NCBI RefSeq assembly: GCF_030388325.1
Contig: NZ_CP103794.1
Span: 4,712,001 to 4,776,000 of the forward strand
Length of the DNA: 64,000 bases
From: Flavobacterium johnsoniae
GTDB lineage: Bacteria; Bacteroidota; Bacteroidia; Flavobacteriales; Flavobacteriaceae
Direction: 5' to 3'
The notes beneath the pieces are model-generated. The model was not told where the DNA came from and ran no database searches. It saw only the letters and a list, made by a program, of their open reading frames with translations. Every line of letters starts with the position of its first letter. The stretch's first letter is position 1. The position numbers and the translations under genes were made by a program. This document shows, in pieces, positions 25,691 through 34,496 of this stretch.

Positions 25691-26751
25691 TATTTAAAAT
25701 TAAGCTTAACCACTTTATTATGACCAGCTGCGATTGCAGTATTTCTATTTACAAAACGAATCGTAAAAAGTGTTGAATCTGTAGAAAGTTGCATCCAGTT
25801 TTCGCCTCCATTTTGAGAATATTGTATTCCTTCAGAACCAACACAAACAATTTCTCTTCCATTTCCTCCAGGAACATATTGCACGCAAGATGCGTAACCA
25901 AAGCCCATATTCTGACCGATTAATTCCCAAGTTTTTCCGCCATCTTTTGTAAAGGCTTTATTATCTACTTTTTTATTTGGATAATCATAATCGCCGCCTG
26001 CAATAAAGCCTTGTTTAGAATCATAAAAATCGGCTGTAAAAATTCCAGTCATTTGTTTTCCTTGAACAATTGGAGTTTCTACCACCTTCCATGTTTTTGC
26101 TTTATCCGGAGAATAAAAAACGCGCGCTTTTTTTCCGCCTGAAACCAACCAAGTATCATTTCCTTTAATTACAATATTGGTATTACTTGCTGCAAAAGCC
26201 GCTTCACCAGTTGTATTTGTTGGCAATTTATCTGATAGTAATTTTGTCCAAGTTTCTCCTCCATCTCGTGTAACAATTATAGAGAAAGTATCTTCTGTTG
26301 GATCGCCGATCGCAATTCCTTCTTTGTCATTCCAGAATTGCATGCTATCGTAAAAAACTTTTGGATTAATTTCTTTGTAAACCAATTTTACTTTATTGTC
26401 TTTTTTAGAAACTGCATAAAGCAACGCAGGATTTGCTACACTAAGTAAAAAAACATCTTTTGATGTCTGAGCGATGCTTCTAAACTCTAAATTTAAAGTA
26501 TCACGATAAATGTGTTCTTCAAATTTTTCTTTTTTAATTAAGTCATAGTAACCAAAACGAGAATTATCGGCACCATACCAAACTTTATTTTTATCAATCA
26601 AAATTGCTCTGATGCTAATTCTATCTTTAAACAAAGTATCTACAGTCATTGATGTAAAACCACTACTATAAAGAAGTTCGGTTTTATGAGTAAATGTTCT
26701 AAAAGACATCAATAAAATAAAAATACCACAAAATAAAGCTAGTTTTTTCAT
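25690..26751 (-). CDS. Secreted BNR/Asp-box repeat protein (photosynthesis-stability YCF48-like propeller)
   Basis: 353 residues. A signal peptide is followed by a beta-propeller with Asp-box repeats TRDGGETW, SPDKAKTW, TKDGGKTW and SQNGGENW. Such propellers occur in sialidases and in YCF48/HCF136-like assembly factors. The catalytic Arg triad and FRIP motif of sialidases are not visible, so an enzymatic role is doubtful, and it is better called a BNR-repeat propeller. It is monocistronic and convergent with the sigma operon. Confidence 0.75.
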   Translation of the reverse strand: MKKLALFCGIFILLMSFRTFTHKTELLYSSGFTSMTVDTLFKDRISIRAILIDKNKVWYGADNSRFGYYDLIKKEKFEEHIYRDTLNLEFRSIAQTSKDVFLLSVANPALLYAVSKKDNKVKLVYKEINPKVFYDSMQFWNDKEGIAIGDPTEDTFSIIVTRDGGETWTKLLSDKLPTNTTGEAAFAASNTNIVIKGNDTWLVSGGKKARVFYSPDKAKTWKVVETPIVQGKQMTGIFTADFYDSKQGFIAGGDYDYPNKKVDNKAFTKDGGKTWELIGQNMGFGYASCVQYVPGGNGREIVCVGSEGIQYSQNGGENWMQLSTDSTLFTIRFVNRNTAIAAGHNKVVKLNFK

Positions 26752-26826
26752 AGGAAATCAAAATTTGGTTAACGCTAAAATACGATTATTTATAAAATAT
26801 CAAAATCATTATCACCAGTCTTTTTT

Positions 26827-26840
26827 TGGCATAGTAATTG
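26827..26840 (+). promoter_or_regulatory. Sigma-54-like element upstream of the 26874 gene
   Basis: TGGCATAGTAATTG matches the sigma-54 consensus TGGCAC-N5-TTGC in its -24 GG and spacing; the -12 base after TTG is A. The ATG is 34 bases downstream. A near copy precedes the paralogue (27375-27389). Confidence 0.45.
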
Positions 26841-26873
26841 AAACTTATTTAAGTAAATTTTAACAAGTAAAAT

Positions 26874-27317
26874 ATGAAAAATCTATTTTTTTCGTTGGTT
26901 TTTATACTATTAGTAAACTTAATGAATGCGCAAAGAGTAAATGTATACCCAAAAAATTCATATGTAATAGAAAATTTGGACTTGAATGCCGTTTCAATTA
27001 TTTATGACGAGTCTTATGATTTATTAGATTTTGAAAGAAGATTAAACGATCCTTATGATCGAATTTCAAATCTCGATTTAAATAACGATGGCAAGGTTGA
27101 TTATTTACGTGTAATAGAAAAAATTGAAAATAATATCAAATTCATAATTATTCAATCAGAAGTAGACACAAATATTTATGAAGATGTTGCAACAATAAAT
27201 ATCGTGATGAAATCTAGGGAAGCTAATTATAGTACAAATCCTGGAATTCGTCCAAAAGATATTATAATTTCATTTGTAGCTACGATATTAGATGTATTTC
27301 TATCTAAGACTCGATAA
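26874..27317 (+). CDS. Exported protein with EF-hand-like loop, short paralogue
   Basis: 147 residues. A signal peptide ends near MNAQ. The domain VENLDLN-AV / LDFERRLNDP / ISNLDLNNDGKVDYLRVIE then carries a dockerin/EF-hand-like calcium loop DLNNDGKVD. The same domain opens the next gene. This copy lacks the Tyr-rich and Asn/Arg-rich parts of its neighbour and instead ends in a hydrophobic stretch (DIIISFVATILDVFLSKTR). I do not recognise a named family; calcium binding is inference. Confidence 0.65.
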   Translation: MKNLFFSLVFILLVNLMNAQRVNVYPKNSYVIENLDLNAVSIIYDESYDLLDFERRLNDPYDRISNLDLNNDGKVDYLRVIEKIENNIKFIIIQSEVDTNIYEDVATINIVMKSREANYSTNPGIRPKDIIISFVATILDVFLSKTR

Positions 27318-27374
27318 AAATTAAAATATTAAAAATCAACTAATTACAAAAACAAAAACACTGCATAAATTTTA

Positions 27375-27389
27375 TGGCACAGTAATTGG
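27375..27389 (+). promoter_or_regulatory. Sigma-54-like element upstream of the 27430 gene
   Basis: TGGCACAGTAATTGG has the perfect -24 box TGGCAC and a TTGG in place of TTGC at -12, with the same interior AGTAATTG as the first copy. The ATG is 41 bases downstream. Confidence 0.5.
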
Positions 27390-27429
27390 ATATTCACTTA
27401 TAGAAAAAATAATTTAATATAATTTAGTC

Positions 27430-28782
27430 ATGAAAACGAAATTACTTTTAATAGCGATGATAGCCTTAGTTTTTGGTTCTTGTGCAGCACAAAGTCAAAC
27501 TACTGTATACGCAAAAAACTCAGATATAAGCGATAATTTAGATTTAAGAGCAGTCGCTTCGATGTTTGGAGAATCTGCCAATCTTCAAGATTTTGAAAGA
27601 AGATTAAATGACCCGAAATATCAAATTTCAAACCTTGACCTTAATGGCGATGATGAAGTAGATTATCTTCGTGTAATCGAGAGTGTTGAAGACAGAACTC
27701 ACGTAGTAATTATACAAGCCGTTTTAGACCGTGATGTTTATCAAGACGTTGCTACTATTGATGTCGAAAGAGATAATTACAACAAAGTTAGTGTTCAAAT
27801 TGTAGGTAACTCTTATTTATATGGAGCAAATTACATTTACGAGCCTGTTTATAGCGTTGCACCGGTAATTTATACTTCATTTTGGGTAAACAATTACAGA
27901 CCTTACTATTCAACATGGTATTGGGGTTATTATCCAACATATTATACAGCATGGAGACCTTACCCTGTTTACAGATACAGAAACAATGTAAATGTGTGTA
28001 TAAATGTTCACAACAGTTACAATTATGTAAATGTGAGAAGAAGTTACAGAGCTCCAGTAATCTACGAAACAAGACGTACTTATGGTTACGAAAGAATGCG
28101 TCCAAACTATAGTTTTGCTCAAAGACATTCTAATGCAACAAACAGATACGAGTTGGATCAAAGACGTGTAGCCAGCAGAGAATCTAATAGAAATAGTTAT
28201 AATACTAATAGAGGAAATACTGTAAGACCAATATCTTCTGACAACAGAACAACGAATAGAAATTATGCTGAAAACAGAAATTCAACTAGTAGAACTTCTG
28301 TAGAAAGAAATACGGATAGAAATTACAATTCTAGCAACAGAACTGCAAATAGAAATACAGAAACAAACATAAACAGGGACTATTCAAACAGAGGAAACAA
28401 TTCAGCAAGAGTTGAAAATGCTCCAAGAACAGAATCTAGAAACAACAATACAGGAGTAACTTCAAGAGGAAACTCAGAAAATAGATCTAGTTCTAATCGT
28501 GAAATGTCTACCCAAAGATCAGAGAACAGAAGCTATTCTCAAAATAGAGTGAATACAACACAATCTGCTCCAGTTCAAAGAACTGAAATGCCAAGAGGCA
28601 ATTCTGAAAACAGATCTAGTTCTAACAGAGAATATTCTGCTAGACCAGCACAAACTCAACAACGTTCTGAAGCTCCAAGAGCAAGTCAGGAAACTTCTAG
28701 AGTAAGCCAAGAATCTAGAGGAGGACAACCACAAAGAGAGAGTGGCTCTAACAATAGAGGCGGCGGCGGAAGAAGAGGTTAA
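27430..28782 (+). CDS. Lipoprotein with EF-hand-like loop, Tyr-rich middle and Asn/Arg/Ser-rich tail
   Basis: 450 residues. The signal ends FGSC with lipidated Cys18. Residues about 35-115 match the domain of the preceding gene (DFERRLNDP, SNLDLNGDDEVDYLRVIES, DVATIDV). Then comes a Tyr/Trp-rich stretch (PYYSTWYWGYYPTYYTAWRP), and from about residue 225 to the end a low-complexity tail of Asn, Arg, Ser and Thr. The tail includes two copies of RGNSENRSSSNRE and a Gly/Arg end. It has few hydrophobics and resembles RNA- or polyanion-binding tails. It is presumably surface- or periplasm-anchored. The function is unknown. Confidence 0.7.
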   Translation: MKTKLLLIAMIALVFGSCAAQSQTTVYAKNSDISDNLDLRAVASMFGESANLQDFERRLNDPKYQISNLDLNGDDEVDYLRVIESVEDRTHVVIIQAVLDRDVYQDVATIDVERDNYNKVSVQIVGNSYLYGANYIYEPVYSVAPVIYTSFWVNNYRPYYSTWYWGYYPTYYTAWRPYPVYRYRNNVNVCINVHNSYNYVNVRRSYRAPVIYETRRTYGYERMRPNYSFAQRHSNATNRYELDQRRVASRESNRNSYNTNRGNTVRPISSDNRTTNRNYAENRNSTSRTSVERNTDRNYNSSNRTANRNTETNINRDYSNRGNNSARVENAPRTESRNNNTGVTSRGNSENRSSSNREMSTQRSENRSYSQNRVNTTQSAPVQRTEMPRGNSENRSSSNREYSARPAQTQQRSEAPRASQETSRVSQESRGGQPQRESGSNNRGGGGRRG

Positions 28783-28805
28783 TTTTATTAAAAACCATAA
28801 TTAAG

Positions 28806-28840
28806 AAAAGCACAATTTTACGATTGTGCTTTTTTTTATC
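28806..28840 (+). terminator. Terminator after the Asn/Arg-rich lipoprotein gene
   Basis: AAAAGCACAAT pairs with ATTGTGCTTTT, followed by a T run. Confidence 0.8.
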
Positions 28841-28878
28841 TTTTTAATTTTAATTGCTGCTAATTTGTTTTAAAACAG

Positions 28879-28886
28879 TAAATTTG
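28879..28886 (+). promoter_or_regulatory. Candidate kup promoter -7 element
   Basis: TAAATTTG (TAnnTTTG) 25 bases before the ATG at 28911; a TTG at 28854-28856 is a plausible -33 element. Confidence 0.5.
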
Positions 28887-28910
28887 CAACCGTCTTTTAT
28901 AAAAATATAC

Positions 28911-30890
28911 ATGAGCGCATCGCATAAAAACTTACATAGTAAGTTGTCTATTGGGGGTTTATTGATTACTTTAGGGATTATTTATGGAGATATTGGAACC
29001 TCTCCTTTATATGTAATGAAAGCCATTTTGGGCGATCACACCATTAATGCCGATATTGTTTTAGGAGGTATTTCTTGTGTTTTTTGGACTTTAACATTAC
29101 AAACTACAATTAAATATGTACTTATTACTTTAAGTGCGGACAATCACGGTGAGGGAGGAATTTTTGCTCTTTACGCATTAGTTAAGAAAACAAAAATTCA
29201 GTGGCTTATTGTTCCCGCCATTATTGGAGGTAGTGCCTTGCTTGCCGACGGAATTATTACGCCACCTATCTCGATTTCATCTGCTGTAGAAGGAATTAGG
29301 GCATTTTATCCAACAATGCAAACACAAACTATTGTTTACATTGTAATCAGCATTCTATTTGTTTTATTTACAATTCAGCAATTCGGAACTAAATTGGTTG
29401 GGAAATTCTTTGCTCCAATGATGTTAATCTGGTTTGCCATGCTTGGAACTTTAGGTACTATTCAAGTACTTAATTATCCAGAAGTTATCAAAGCGATTAA
29501 TCCGTATTACGCTTACCATTTATTGTCTATACACCCTGATGGCTTCTTTGTTTTAGGTTTTGTATTCTTATGTACAACTGGAGCTGAAGCCTTATATTCT
29601 GACATGGGACACTGCGGTAGAAAAAATATCCGAATTAGCTGGATGTTTGTAAAGACTACTTTAGTTTTAAATTATTTTGGCCAAGCTGCCTATTTAATTC
29701 ATCATGAAGGAAGCACTTTACAGCAATTAGGCGGAGAAAATGGAAATCCATTCTACTTAATTATGCCACATTGGTTTTTACCATTCGGAATTGTAGTAGC
29801 TACTTTAGCAGCCGTTATCGCTTCTCAAGCGCTTATTAGTGGTTCATTTACTTTGATAAATGAGGCAATGCGCCTTAATTTCTGGCCTAAAGTAAAAATT
29901 AAATATCCTACTGAAGTTAAAGGGCAATTATACATTCCATCAATTAACTGGTTGTTGTTTTTTGGTTGTGTTGGAATCGTTTTACATTTCGAGAAATCAG
30001 GAAATATGGAACATGCTTATGGTCTTGCAATTATTCTCTGCATGATCATGACAACGATTTTGTTAAACTATTACTTAATTATGAAGCGTGTAAAACTATA
30101 CTTTATGGTACCGCTTATCACCATTTATTTATTAATTGAGTTTAGTTTCCTTTTCGCTAACATTACAAAATTTGCAGAAGGCGGTTATGTGACATTAATC
30201 ATTGCAAGTATGTTGATTTCTGTAATGACAATCTGGTATTTAGCTAAGAAAATCAACAAAAACTACACGAAAGTGGTTAAAGTTGATGACTACAAACAAG
30301 TTTTAGTAGAATTGAGTCAAGATTTATCTATCCCGAAATATGCAACGCATTTAGTTTATATGACGAATGCCAATCGTGTGGATGAATTGGAGGAAAAAAT
30401 CATTTATTCTATTCTTCAAAAACGCCCAAAAAGAGCTGATATTTACTGGTTTGTTCACGTTAATATTTTGACTGAACCTTATAAAACACAATACAAAGTA
30501 ACTGAAATCGCTAAAGACGATATTTATAGAATTGATTTCAATTTAGGATTTAGAGAACCAACCAAAATCAATTTGATGTTTAGAGAAGTTATCAAAGACA
30601 TGGTAAAACGCGGAGAAGTAGATATTACCAGCCGTTACGAATCTTTAAACAAAAACAATATTATTGGAGACTTTAAATTTGTATTGTCTGAGAAATTCTT
30701 ATCAAATGACAATGATTTAAGATGGCACGAAAACATTATTATGAATTCTTATTTCTTCATCAAAAAACTGAGTTTGTCTGAAGAAAGAGCTTTCGGTCTA
30801 GACAGCAGCTCTGTTAAAGTAGAGAAATTCCCAATGGTGCTTCATGCTCCAGAAAATATTGGATTAACGCGTATTGTTTCTAAAGAATAA
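28911..30890 (+). CDS. kup: Potassium uptake permease Kup
   Basis: 659 residues from the ATG at 28911; a frame extended 19 codons upstream overlaps the promoter and is rejected. The Kup signature opens the protein (LGIIYGDIGTSPLYVMKAIL), then DNHGEGGIFALYALV and about twelve membrane helices, with a soluble C-terminal domain from about residue 450. It imports K+ with protons across the inner membrane. It is monocistronic, flanked by a terminator on each side. Confidence 0.95.
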   Translation: MSASHKNLHSKLSIGGLLITLGIIYGDIGTSPLYVMKAILGDHTINADIVLGGISCVFWTLTLQTTIKYVLITLSADNHGEGGIFALYALVKKTKIQWLIVPAIIGGSALLADGIITPPISISSAVEGIRAFYPTMQTQTIVYIVISILFVLFTIQQFGTKLVGKFFAPMMLIWFAMLGTLGTIQVLNYPEVIKAINPYYAYHLLSIHPDGFFVLGFVFLCTTGAEALYSDMGHCGRKNIRISWMFVKTTLVLNYFGQAAYLIHHEGSTLQQLGGENGNPFYLIMPHWFLPFGIVVATLAAVIASQALISGSFTLINEAMRLNFWPKVKIKYPTEVKGQLYIPSINWLLFFGCVGIVLHFEKSGNMEHAYGLAIILCMIMTTILLNYYLIMKRVKLYFMVPLITIYLLIEFSFLFANITKFAEGGYVTLIIASMLISVMTIWYLAKKINKNYTKVVKVDDYKQVLVELSQDLSIPKYATHLVYMTNANRVDELEEKIIYSILQKRPKRADIYWFVHVNILTEPYKTQYKVTEIAKDDIYRIDFNLGFREPTKINLMFREVIKDMVKRGEVDITSRYESLNKNNIIGDFKFVLSEKFLSNDNDLRWHENIIMNSYFFIKKLSLSEERAFGLDSSSVKVEKFPMVLHAPENIGLTRIVSKE

Positions 30891-30909
30891 AAAGCTTAAC
30901 AATAAGTTC

Positions 30910-30940
30910 AAAAAACACTCTAAATTGGAGTGTTTTTTTC
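30910..30940 (+). terminator. Terminator after kup
   Basis: AAAAACACTC pairs with GAGTGTTTTT around a short AT loop. Confidence 0.75.
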
Positions 30941-31000
30941 ATTTAATGAAAGTCTAAATAAGATTCAGTATTAAAAATTTAACTTTCAATCAATTAATAG

Positions 31001-31008
31001 TACCTTTG
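31001..31008 (+). promoter_or_regulatory. Candidate -7 element for the methyltransferase gene
   Basis: TACCTTTG (TAnnTTTG) 17 bases before the ATG at 31026. Confidence 0.5.
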
Positions 31009-31025
31009 CAACTCAAAATATAGAA

Positions 31026-32240
31026 ATGAGATTACACAGAAATTTAGTTTATACTACCATTGACTCTTTGAATGCTATTTTCAACGAAGGAGAATATGCC
31101 GATAAAGTGGTAGCTAGAGCATTAAAAAAAGACAAACGTTGGGGAAGTTCTGACAGGAAGTTTGTTGCTGAAACGATATACGAAATTGTTCGTTGGAAAC
31201 GATTGTACGCTGAAATTGCCGAAGTAAAAGAACCTTACGATAGAGATAACCTTTGGAGAATGTTTGCCGTTTGGGCAGTTCTACGCGGTTACCCAATTCC
31301 AGATTGGAGACAATTGGAAGGAACACCAGAAAGAAAAATAAAAGGCCGTTTTGACGAATTATCTAAAAACAGAGCTTTAAAAGAATCTATTCCGGATTGG
31401 ATGGATGAATTGGGAGTAAAAGAACTAGGAGAAAAAGTTTGGTCGAAAGAAATTGCAGCACAAAATCAGCCCGCAAAAGTTATTCTTAGAACAAATACTT
31501 TGAAAGGAACTAAAGAAAGCCTTAGAAATACTTTGATGGATTTAAATATTGAAACAGAATATTTAAAAGATCAACCTGAAGCTTTAGTTTTAAAAGAAAG
31601 AGCAAATGTATTTTTGACAGATGCATTTAAACAAGGACTTTTTGAAGTTCAGGATGCTAACTCGCAATTAGTTGCAGGATTTCTTGACGTAAAACCAGGA
31701 ATGCGCGTAGTTGATACTTGTGCAGGAGCTGGAGGAAAAACATTGCACATGGCTTCTTTAATGGAAAATAAAGGACAGCTAATTGCAATGGATTTGTACG
31801 AAAGCAAATTGAAACAATTGAAATTAAGAGCAAAAAGAAATGGCGCTTTTAATATTGAATATAGAATTATTGACAGCACGAAAGTGATCAAAAAATTGCA
31901 CGAAAAAGCTGATCGTGTTTTAATTGACGCCCCTTGTAGCGGATTAGGGGTTTTAAAAAGAAATCCAGATTCTAAATGGAAATTACAACCTGAATTTATC
32001 GATAATATTCGTAAAGTTCAAAGTGAGGTTTTAGAAAGTTATTCTAAAATTGTAAAACCAGGCGGAAAATTAGTTTATGCAACTTGTTCTGTTTTACCAT
32101 CAGAAAATCAGGAGCAAGTGGAAAAATTCTTAAAAACAGAAATCGGGCAACAATTTACTTTTGTTGAAGATCGTAAAATGCTTGCGTCTGAATCTGGGTT
32201 TGACGGATTCTACATGGCACTTTTGGAAAGAAAAAAATAA
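31026..32240 (+). CDS. RsmB/NOP-family RNA cytosine-C5 methyltransferase
   Basis: 404 residues. The SAM-binding motif is DTCAGAGGKTLHMASLM. Motif IV is APCSGLGVLKRNPDSKW and motif VI YATCSVLPSENQEQVE, providing the two cysteines used by m5C methyltransferases. An N-terminal helical region of about 130 residues could be an NusB-like or RNA-binding part. It probably methylates rRNA (the RsmB-type target is C967), but the exact target cannot be read from the sequence. Monocistronic. Confidence 0.88.
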   Translation: MRLHRNLVYTTIDSLNAIFNEGEYADKVVARALKKDKRWGSSDRKFVAETIYEIVRWKRLYAEIAEVKEPYDRDNLWRMFAVWAVLRGYPIPDWRQLEGTPERKIKGRFDELSKNRALKESIPDWMDELGVKELGEKVWSKEIAAQNQPAKVILRTNTLKGTKESLRNTLMDLNIETEYLKDQPEALVLKERANVFLTDAFKQGLFEVQDANSQLVAGFLDVKPGMRVVDTCAGAGGKTLHMASLMENKGQLIAMDLYESKLKQLKLRAKRNGAFNIEYRIIDSTKVIKKLHEKADRVLIDAPCSGLGVLKRNPDSKWKLQPEFIDNIRKVQSEVLESYSKIVKPGGKLVYATCSVLPSENQEQVEKFLKTEIGQQFTFVEDRKMLASESGFDGFYMALLERKK

Positions 32241-32273
32241 ATTCCAAATTATATTTCGGATTACTTAAATTGA

Positions 32274-32318
32274 AAAATCCAAATTCCAATCTTAAAACTT
32301 GGAATTTGGATTTTTTTA
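32274..32318 (+). terminator. Terminator after the methyltransferase gene
   Basis: Perfect 15-base arms, AAATCCAAATTCCAA and TTGGAATTTGGATTT, then a T run. A related hairpin ends the TonB receptor gene at 37456-37500. Confidence 0.8.
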
Positions 32319-32342
32319 TTTTCTATGCTTTTATATTTAGCC

Positions 32343-32375
32343 AACTTTGTCAAAGTTTTAAACTTTGACAAAGTT
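32343..32375. repeat. AACTTTGTCAAAGTTT palindrome (copy 1)
   Basis: AACTTTGTCAAAGTTT, one base, then AAACTTTGACAAAGTT. The full 33-base palindrome recurs identically in arrangement at 46469-46501, and one arm at 63138-63153. Confidence 0.8.
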
Positions 32376-32403
32376 CTAAACTCAAAGTCTAGAATCTAGA
32401 ATT

Positions 32404-33447
32404 TTACTCTTGTAAAGTTGGTTTTCTTAACAACTTTCCGTTTTCGTTTTCTTTAAATTTAGAAACAAAAACTATTTCTTTTGGTTTTTCATATTTACCG
32501 AGAACATCAAAAAAATCTGCTGGAAATTCTTGTTTTTCTCCTTCAATAACCAAAACTAATTTTTCTCCTAAAGTAGTGTCTGGAAGTCCAGTTACAAAAA
32601 ACCTGCTATTTATTTTCCCTGTTAATTTAGCTTCAATCTGCTCAGGAATCAACTTCACTCCTCCACTATTAATTACATTGTCAATTCTTCCTAAAAAAAT
32701 AAATTGTTGATCATTTAATAATTCTACCAAATCATTCGTTACAATCGCTTCATCAGAAATTGTTGCAACATTGATAACCAAACATCCGCGGTCGTCTTGC
32801 GATATTTTTACATTTGGTAGAATTGAAAAAACAGAATCTCCTAAACGTTTTGCCGCAATATGCGTAATCGTTTCTGTCATTCCGTAGGTTTCATAAATCT
32901 CTGTTTTAAGCGGTAAAAGTTTTTCTTCTAAAGAAGAATCCATTTTAGCTCCACCAATAATCAATTTACGAACTTTTGAAAGTCCATTAATTGAATTTTG
33001 AACTTGAAGCGGAACCATCGCAACAAAATCGTATGTTGTTGTATTTAGCTCAAGCGGATGAAGACTCGGAGAAACAACATCTAGTTCTAATCCTAAAATT
33101 AAACTTCGAACCAACATCATTTTGCCTGCAATAAATTGTGTCGGAAGGCATAATAAAGCTTTATCTCCAGGTTTCAAATCGAAAAAATCGCCCGTTGCAA
33201 GTGCCGACTGAATCATCGCCTGCTTTTCTAATTTCACTAATTTAGGAAGACCAGTCGTTCCTGAAGTTGTCATTTCTATATAATCCTTTTTATCAAACCA
33301 ATCTAAAAAGAATTCACCAATTGATCTTTCGTATGCGTCACCTTCTTTAACATAACTATATGCAACGCGACATAAATCATTGGCATTTAAATGATAGCCA
33401 TTTAATTTAAAATAATTGTGTACATTTCTATGAGTCAAATTTGGCAT
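32404..33447 (-). CDS. menE: AMP-forming ligase, probable o-succinylbenzoate-CoA ligase
   Basis: 347 residues, short like other Bacteroidota MenE proteins. The P-loop is TTSGTTGLPKLVKLEKQ (about residues 60-76), the adenylation motif YETYGMTETITHIAAK (about 190), the hinge region FLGRIDNVINSGGVKLIP (about 253-270), and a C-terminal catalytic Lys lies in NGKLLRKP. It activates o-succinylbenzoate with ATP and CoA in menaquinone synthesis. No other men genes lie in the window, so the substrate is inferred from family resemblance. It starts four bases after the CPBP gene, so they share a transcript. Confidence 0.8.
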   Translation of the reverse strand: MPNLTHRNVHNYFKLNGYHLNANDLCRVAYSYVKEGDAYERSIGEFFLDWFDKKDYIEMTTSGTTGLPKLVKLEKQAMIQSALATGDFFDLKPGDKALLCLPTQFIAGKMMLVRSLILGLELDVVSPSLHPLELNTTTYDFVAMVPLQVQNSINGLSKVRKLIIGGAKMDSSLEEKLLPLKTEIYETYGMTETITHIAAKRLGDSVFSILPNVKISQDDRGCLVINVATISDEAIVTNDLVELLNDQQFIFLGRIDNVINSGGVKLIPEQIEAKLTGKINSRFFVTGLPDTTLGEKLVLVIEGEKQEFPADFFDVLGKYEKPKEIVFVSKFKENENGKLLRKPTLQE

Positions 33448-33451
33448 AACT

Positions 33452-34381
33452 TTACTTTATTACTTCAACATTAATATTTCCTGTCAATTTTTCTTTCCAA
33501 TTTGTCCATCTGTATTTTTTACTAAAAATAAAAAGCAAAATTGGATATATAATTACAACTGGTAAAATGACATCAATTCCAGCTGAAGGATCTGAAAGAT
33601 CTCTAAATATCGAATATGTTTGAAAAACAGTCCAATCTGAGGTAACCAAAAGCGCTCCAACAAGATTATTTGCGGCATGAAAACCAAGCGCCAGTTCCAT
33701 TCCTTCATCCATTAAAGTGATAACGCCTAAAAACAATCCTGTTCCTATATAATAAATCATTACGATATTCCCCATTTTACCTACTTCTGGATTAAACCAA
33801 TGCATCGATCCAAAAATTACCGAAGTCATAACGAGCGGAAACCATCTATTGCGCGCTAAATTGGCAAATCCTTGCATTAAATATCCTCTAAAAACATATT
33901 CTTCTGTACTGGTTTGTATCGGAATTAATATAAAACCTAAAACAACTAAAATTAGAAAAGGAACCAATTTAAAACTTAAAACAAACTTTTCTGGAGAACT
34001 TAAATAAACAATTGAGAAACTTACAAGTGAAATAAAAGTCCACAAAAAGAAAGAAAACCAAATTCGTTTCCAATCTGTTTTTGGTCGCGATGTTGTTATT
34101 GATAATAATGTTTGATGATGAATATATTTAACCACAAAGTAAATTCCTGCAAAAGCAAAAACAAACGAAATCATTACAAGAAAGAGCGTTGTATTAGATT
34201 CGAACATTTTCATAACACCATCGTTCGTTGTTGGAAAAGCTTTTCCTTCGCTAAAAGCTTTATAAAACACCGCCGCAGTAAGTGGAATTTGCCCTACAAA
34301 AGATGCTGCTATAATAAAAAGAGATCCTACGAGATATTTCCAAAATTTATTTTCAGGCTTAATTCCTTGTTCTAAAAACAT
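33452..34381 (-). CDS. CPBP-family intramembrane metalloprotease
   Basis: 309 residues, about seven to eight membrane helices. The CPBP (Abi/Rce1-like) motifs are EEYVFRGYLMQG (Glu-Glu and Arg), SMHWFNPEVG and LGFHAANNLVG (His and Asn ligands). Such proteins are membrane-embedded endopeptidases that process prenylated or leader peptides, and some serve in bacteriocin immunity. The substrate is unknown. It is the first gene of a two-gene unit with menE. A divergent promoter is shared with the arsC-like gene. Confidence 0.85.
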   Translation of the reverse strand: MFLEQGIKPENKFWKYLVGSLFIIAASFVGQIPLTAAVFYKAFSEGKAFPTTNDGVMKMFESNTTLFLVMISFVFAFAGIYFVVKYIHHQTLLSITTSRPKTDWKRIWFSFFLWTFISLVSFSIVYLSSPEKFVLSFKLVPFLILVVLGFILIPIQTSTEEYVFRGYLMQGFANLARNRWFPLVMTSVIFGSMHWFNPEVGKMGNIVMIYYIGTGLFLGVITLMDEGMELALGFHAANNLVGALLVTSDWTVFQTYSIFRDLSDPSAGIDVILPVVIIYPILLFIFSKKYRWTNWKEKLTGNINVEVIK

Positions 34382-34435
34382 AAATTTAAAATTTAAAAAA
34401 ATGAGAATTCAAATTCCATAAGTAAATCTTACTTT

Positions 34436-34443
34436 TAGCTTTG
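34436..34443 (+). promoter_or_regulatory. Candidate -7 element for the arsC-like gene
   Basis: TAGCTTTG (TAnnTTTG), 53 bases before the ATG at 34497. It directly abuts the opposite-facing element at 34444-34451. Confidence 0.4.
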
Positions 34444-34451
34444 CAAAACTA
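34444..34451 (-). promoter_or_regulatory. Candidate -7 element for the CPBP/menE unit
   Basis: On the minus strand this reads TAGTTTTG, a TAnnTTTG match about 60 bases before the CPBP start. Confidence 0.4.
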
Positions 34452-34496
34452 CCTCTTTTTTGCCTTACAAATATTTGAACCCTTAAATATAACAAA

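Noticed and set aside
25690..26751. Sialidase activity for the BNR-repeat protein
   Set aside because: Asp-box repeats are present but no FRIP motif or arginine triad could be found, so only a propeller is called.
27788..28161. Several open frames over the Tyr/Asn-rich lipoprotein gene
   Set aside because: Biased codon composition of the real gene keeps the other frames open; none has a signal, domain or start context.
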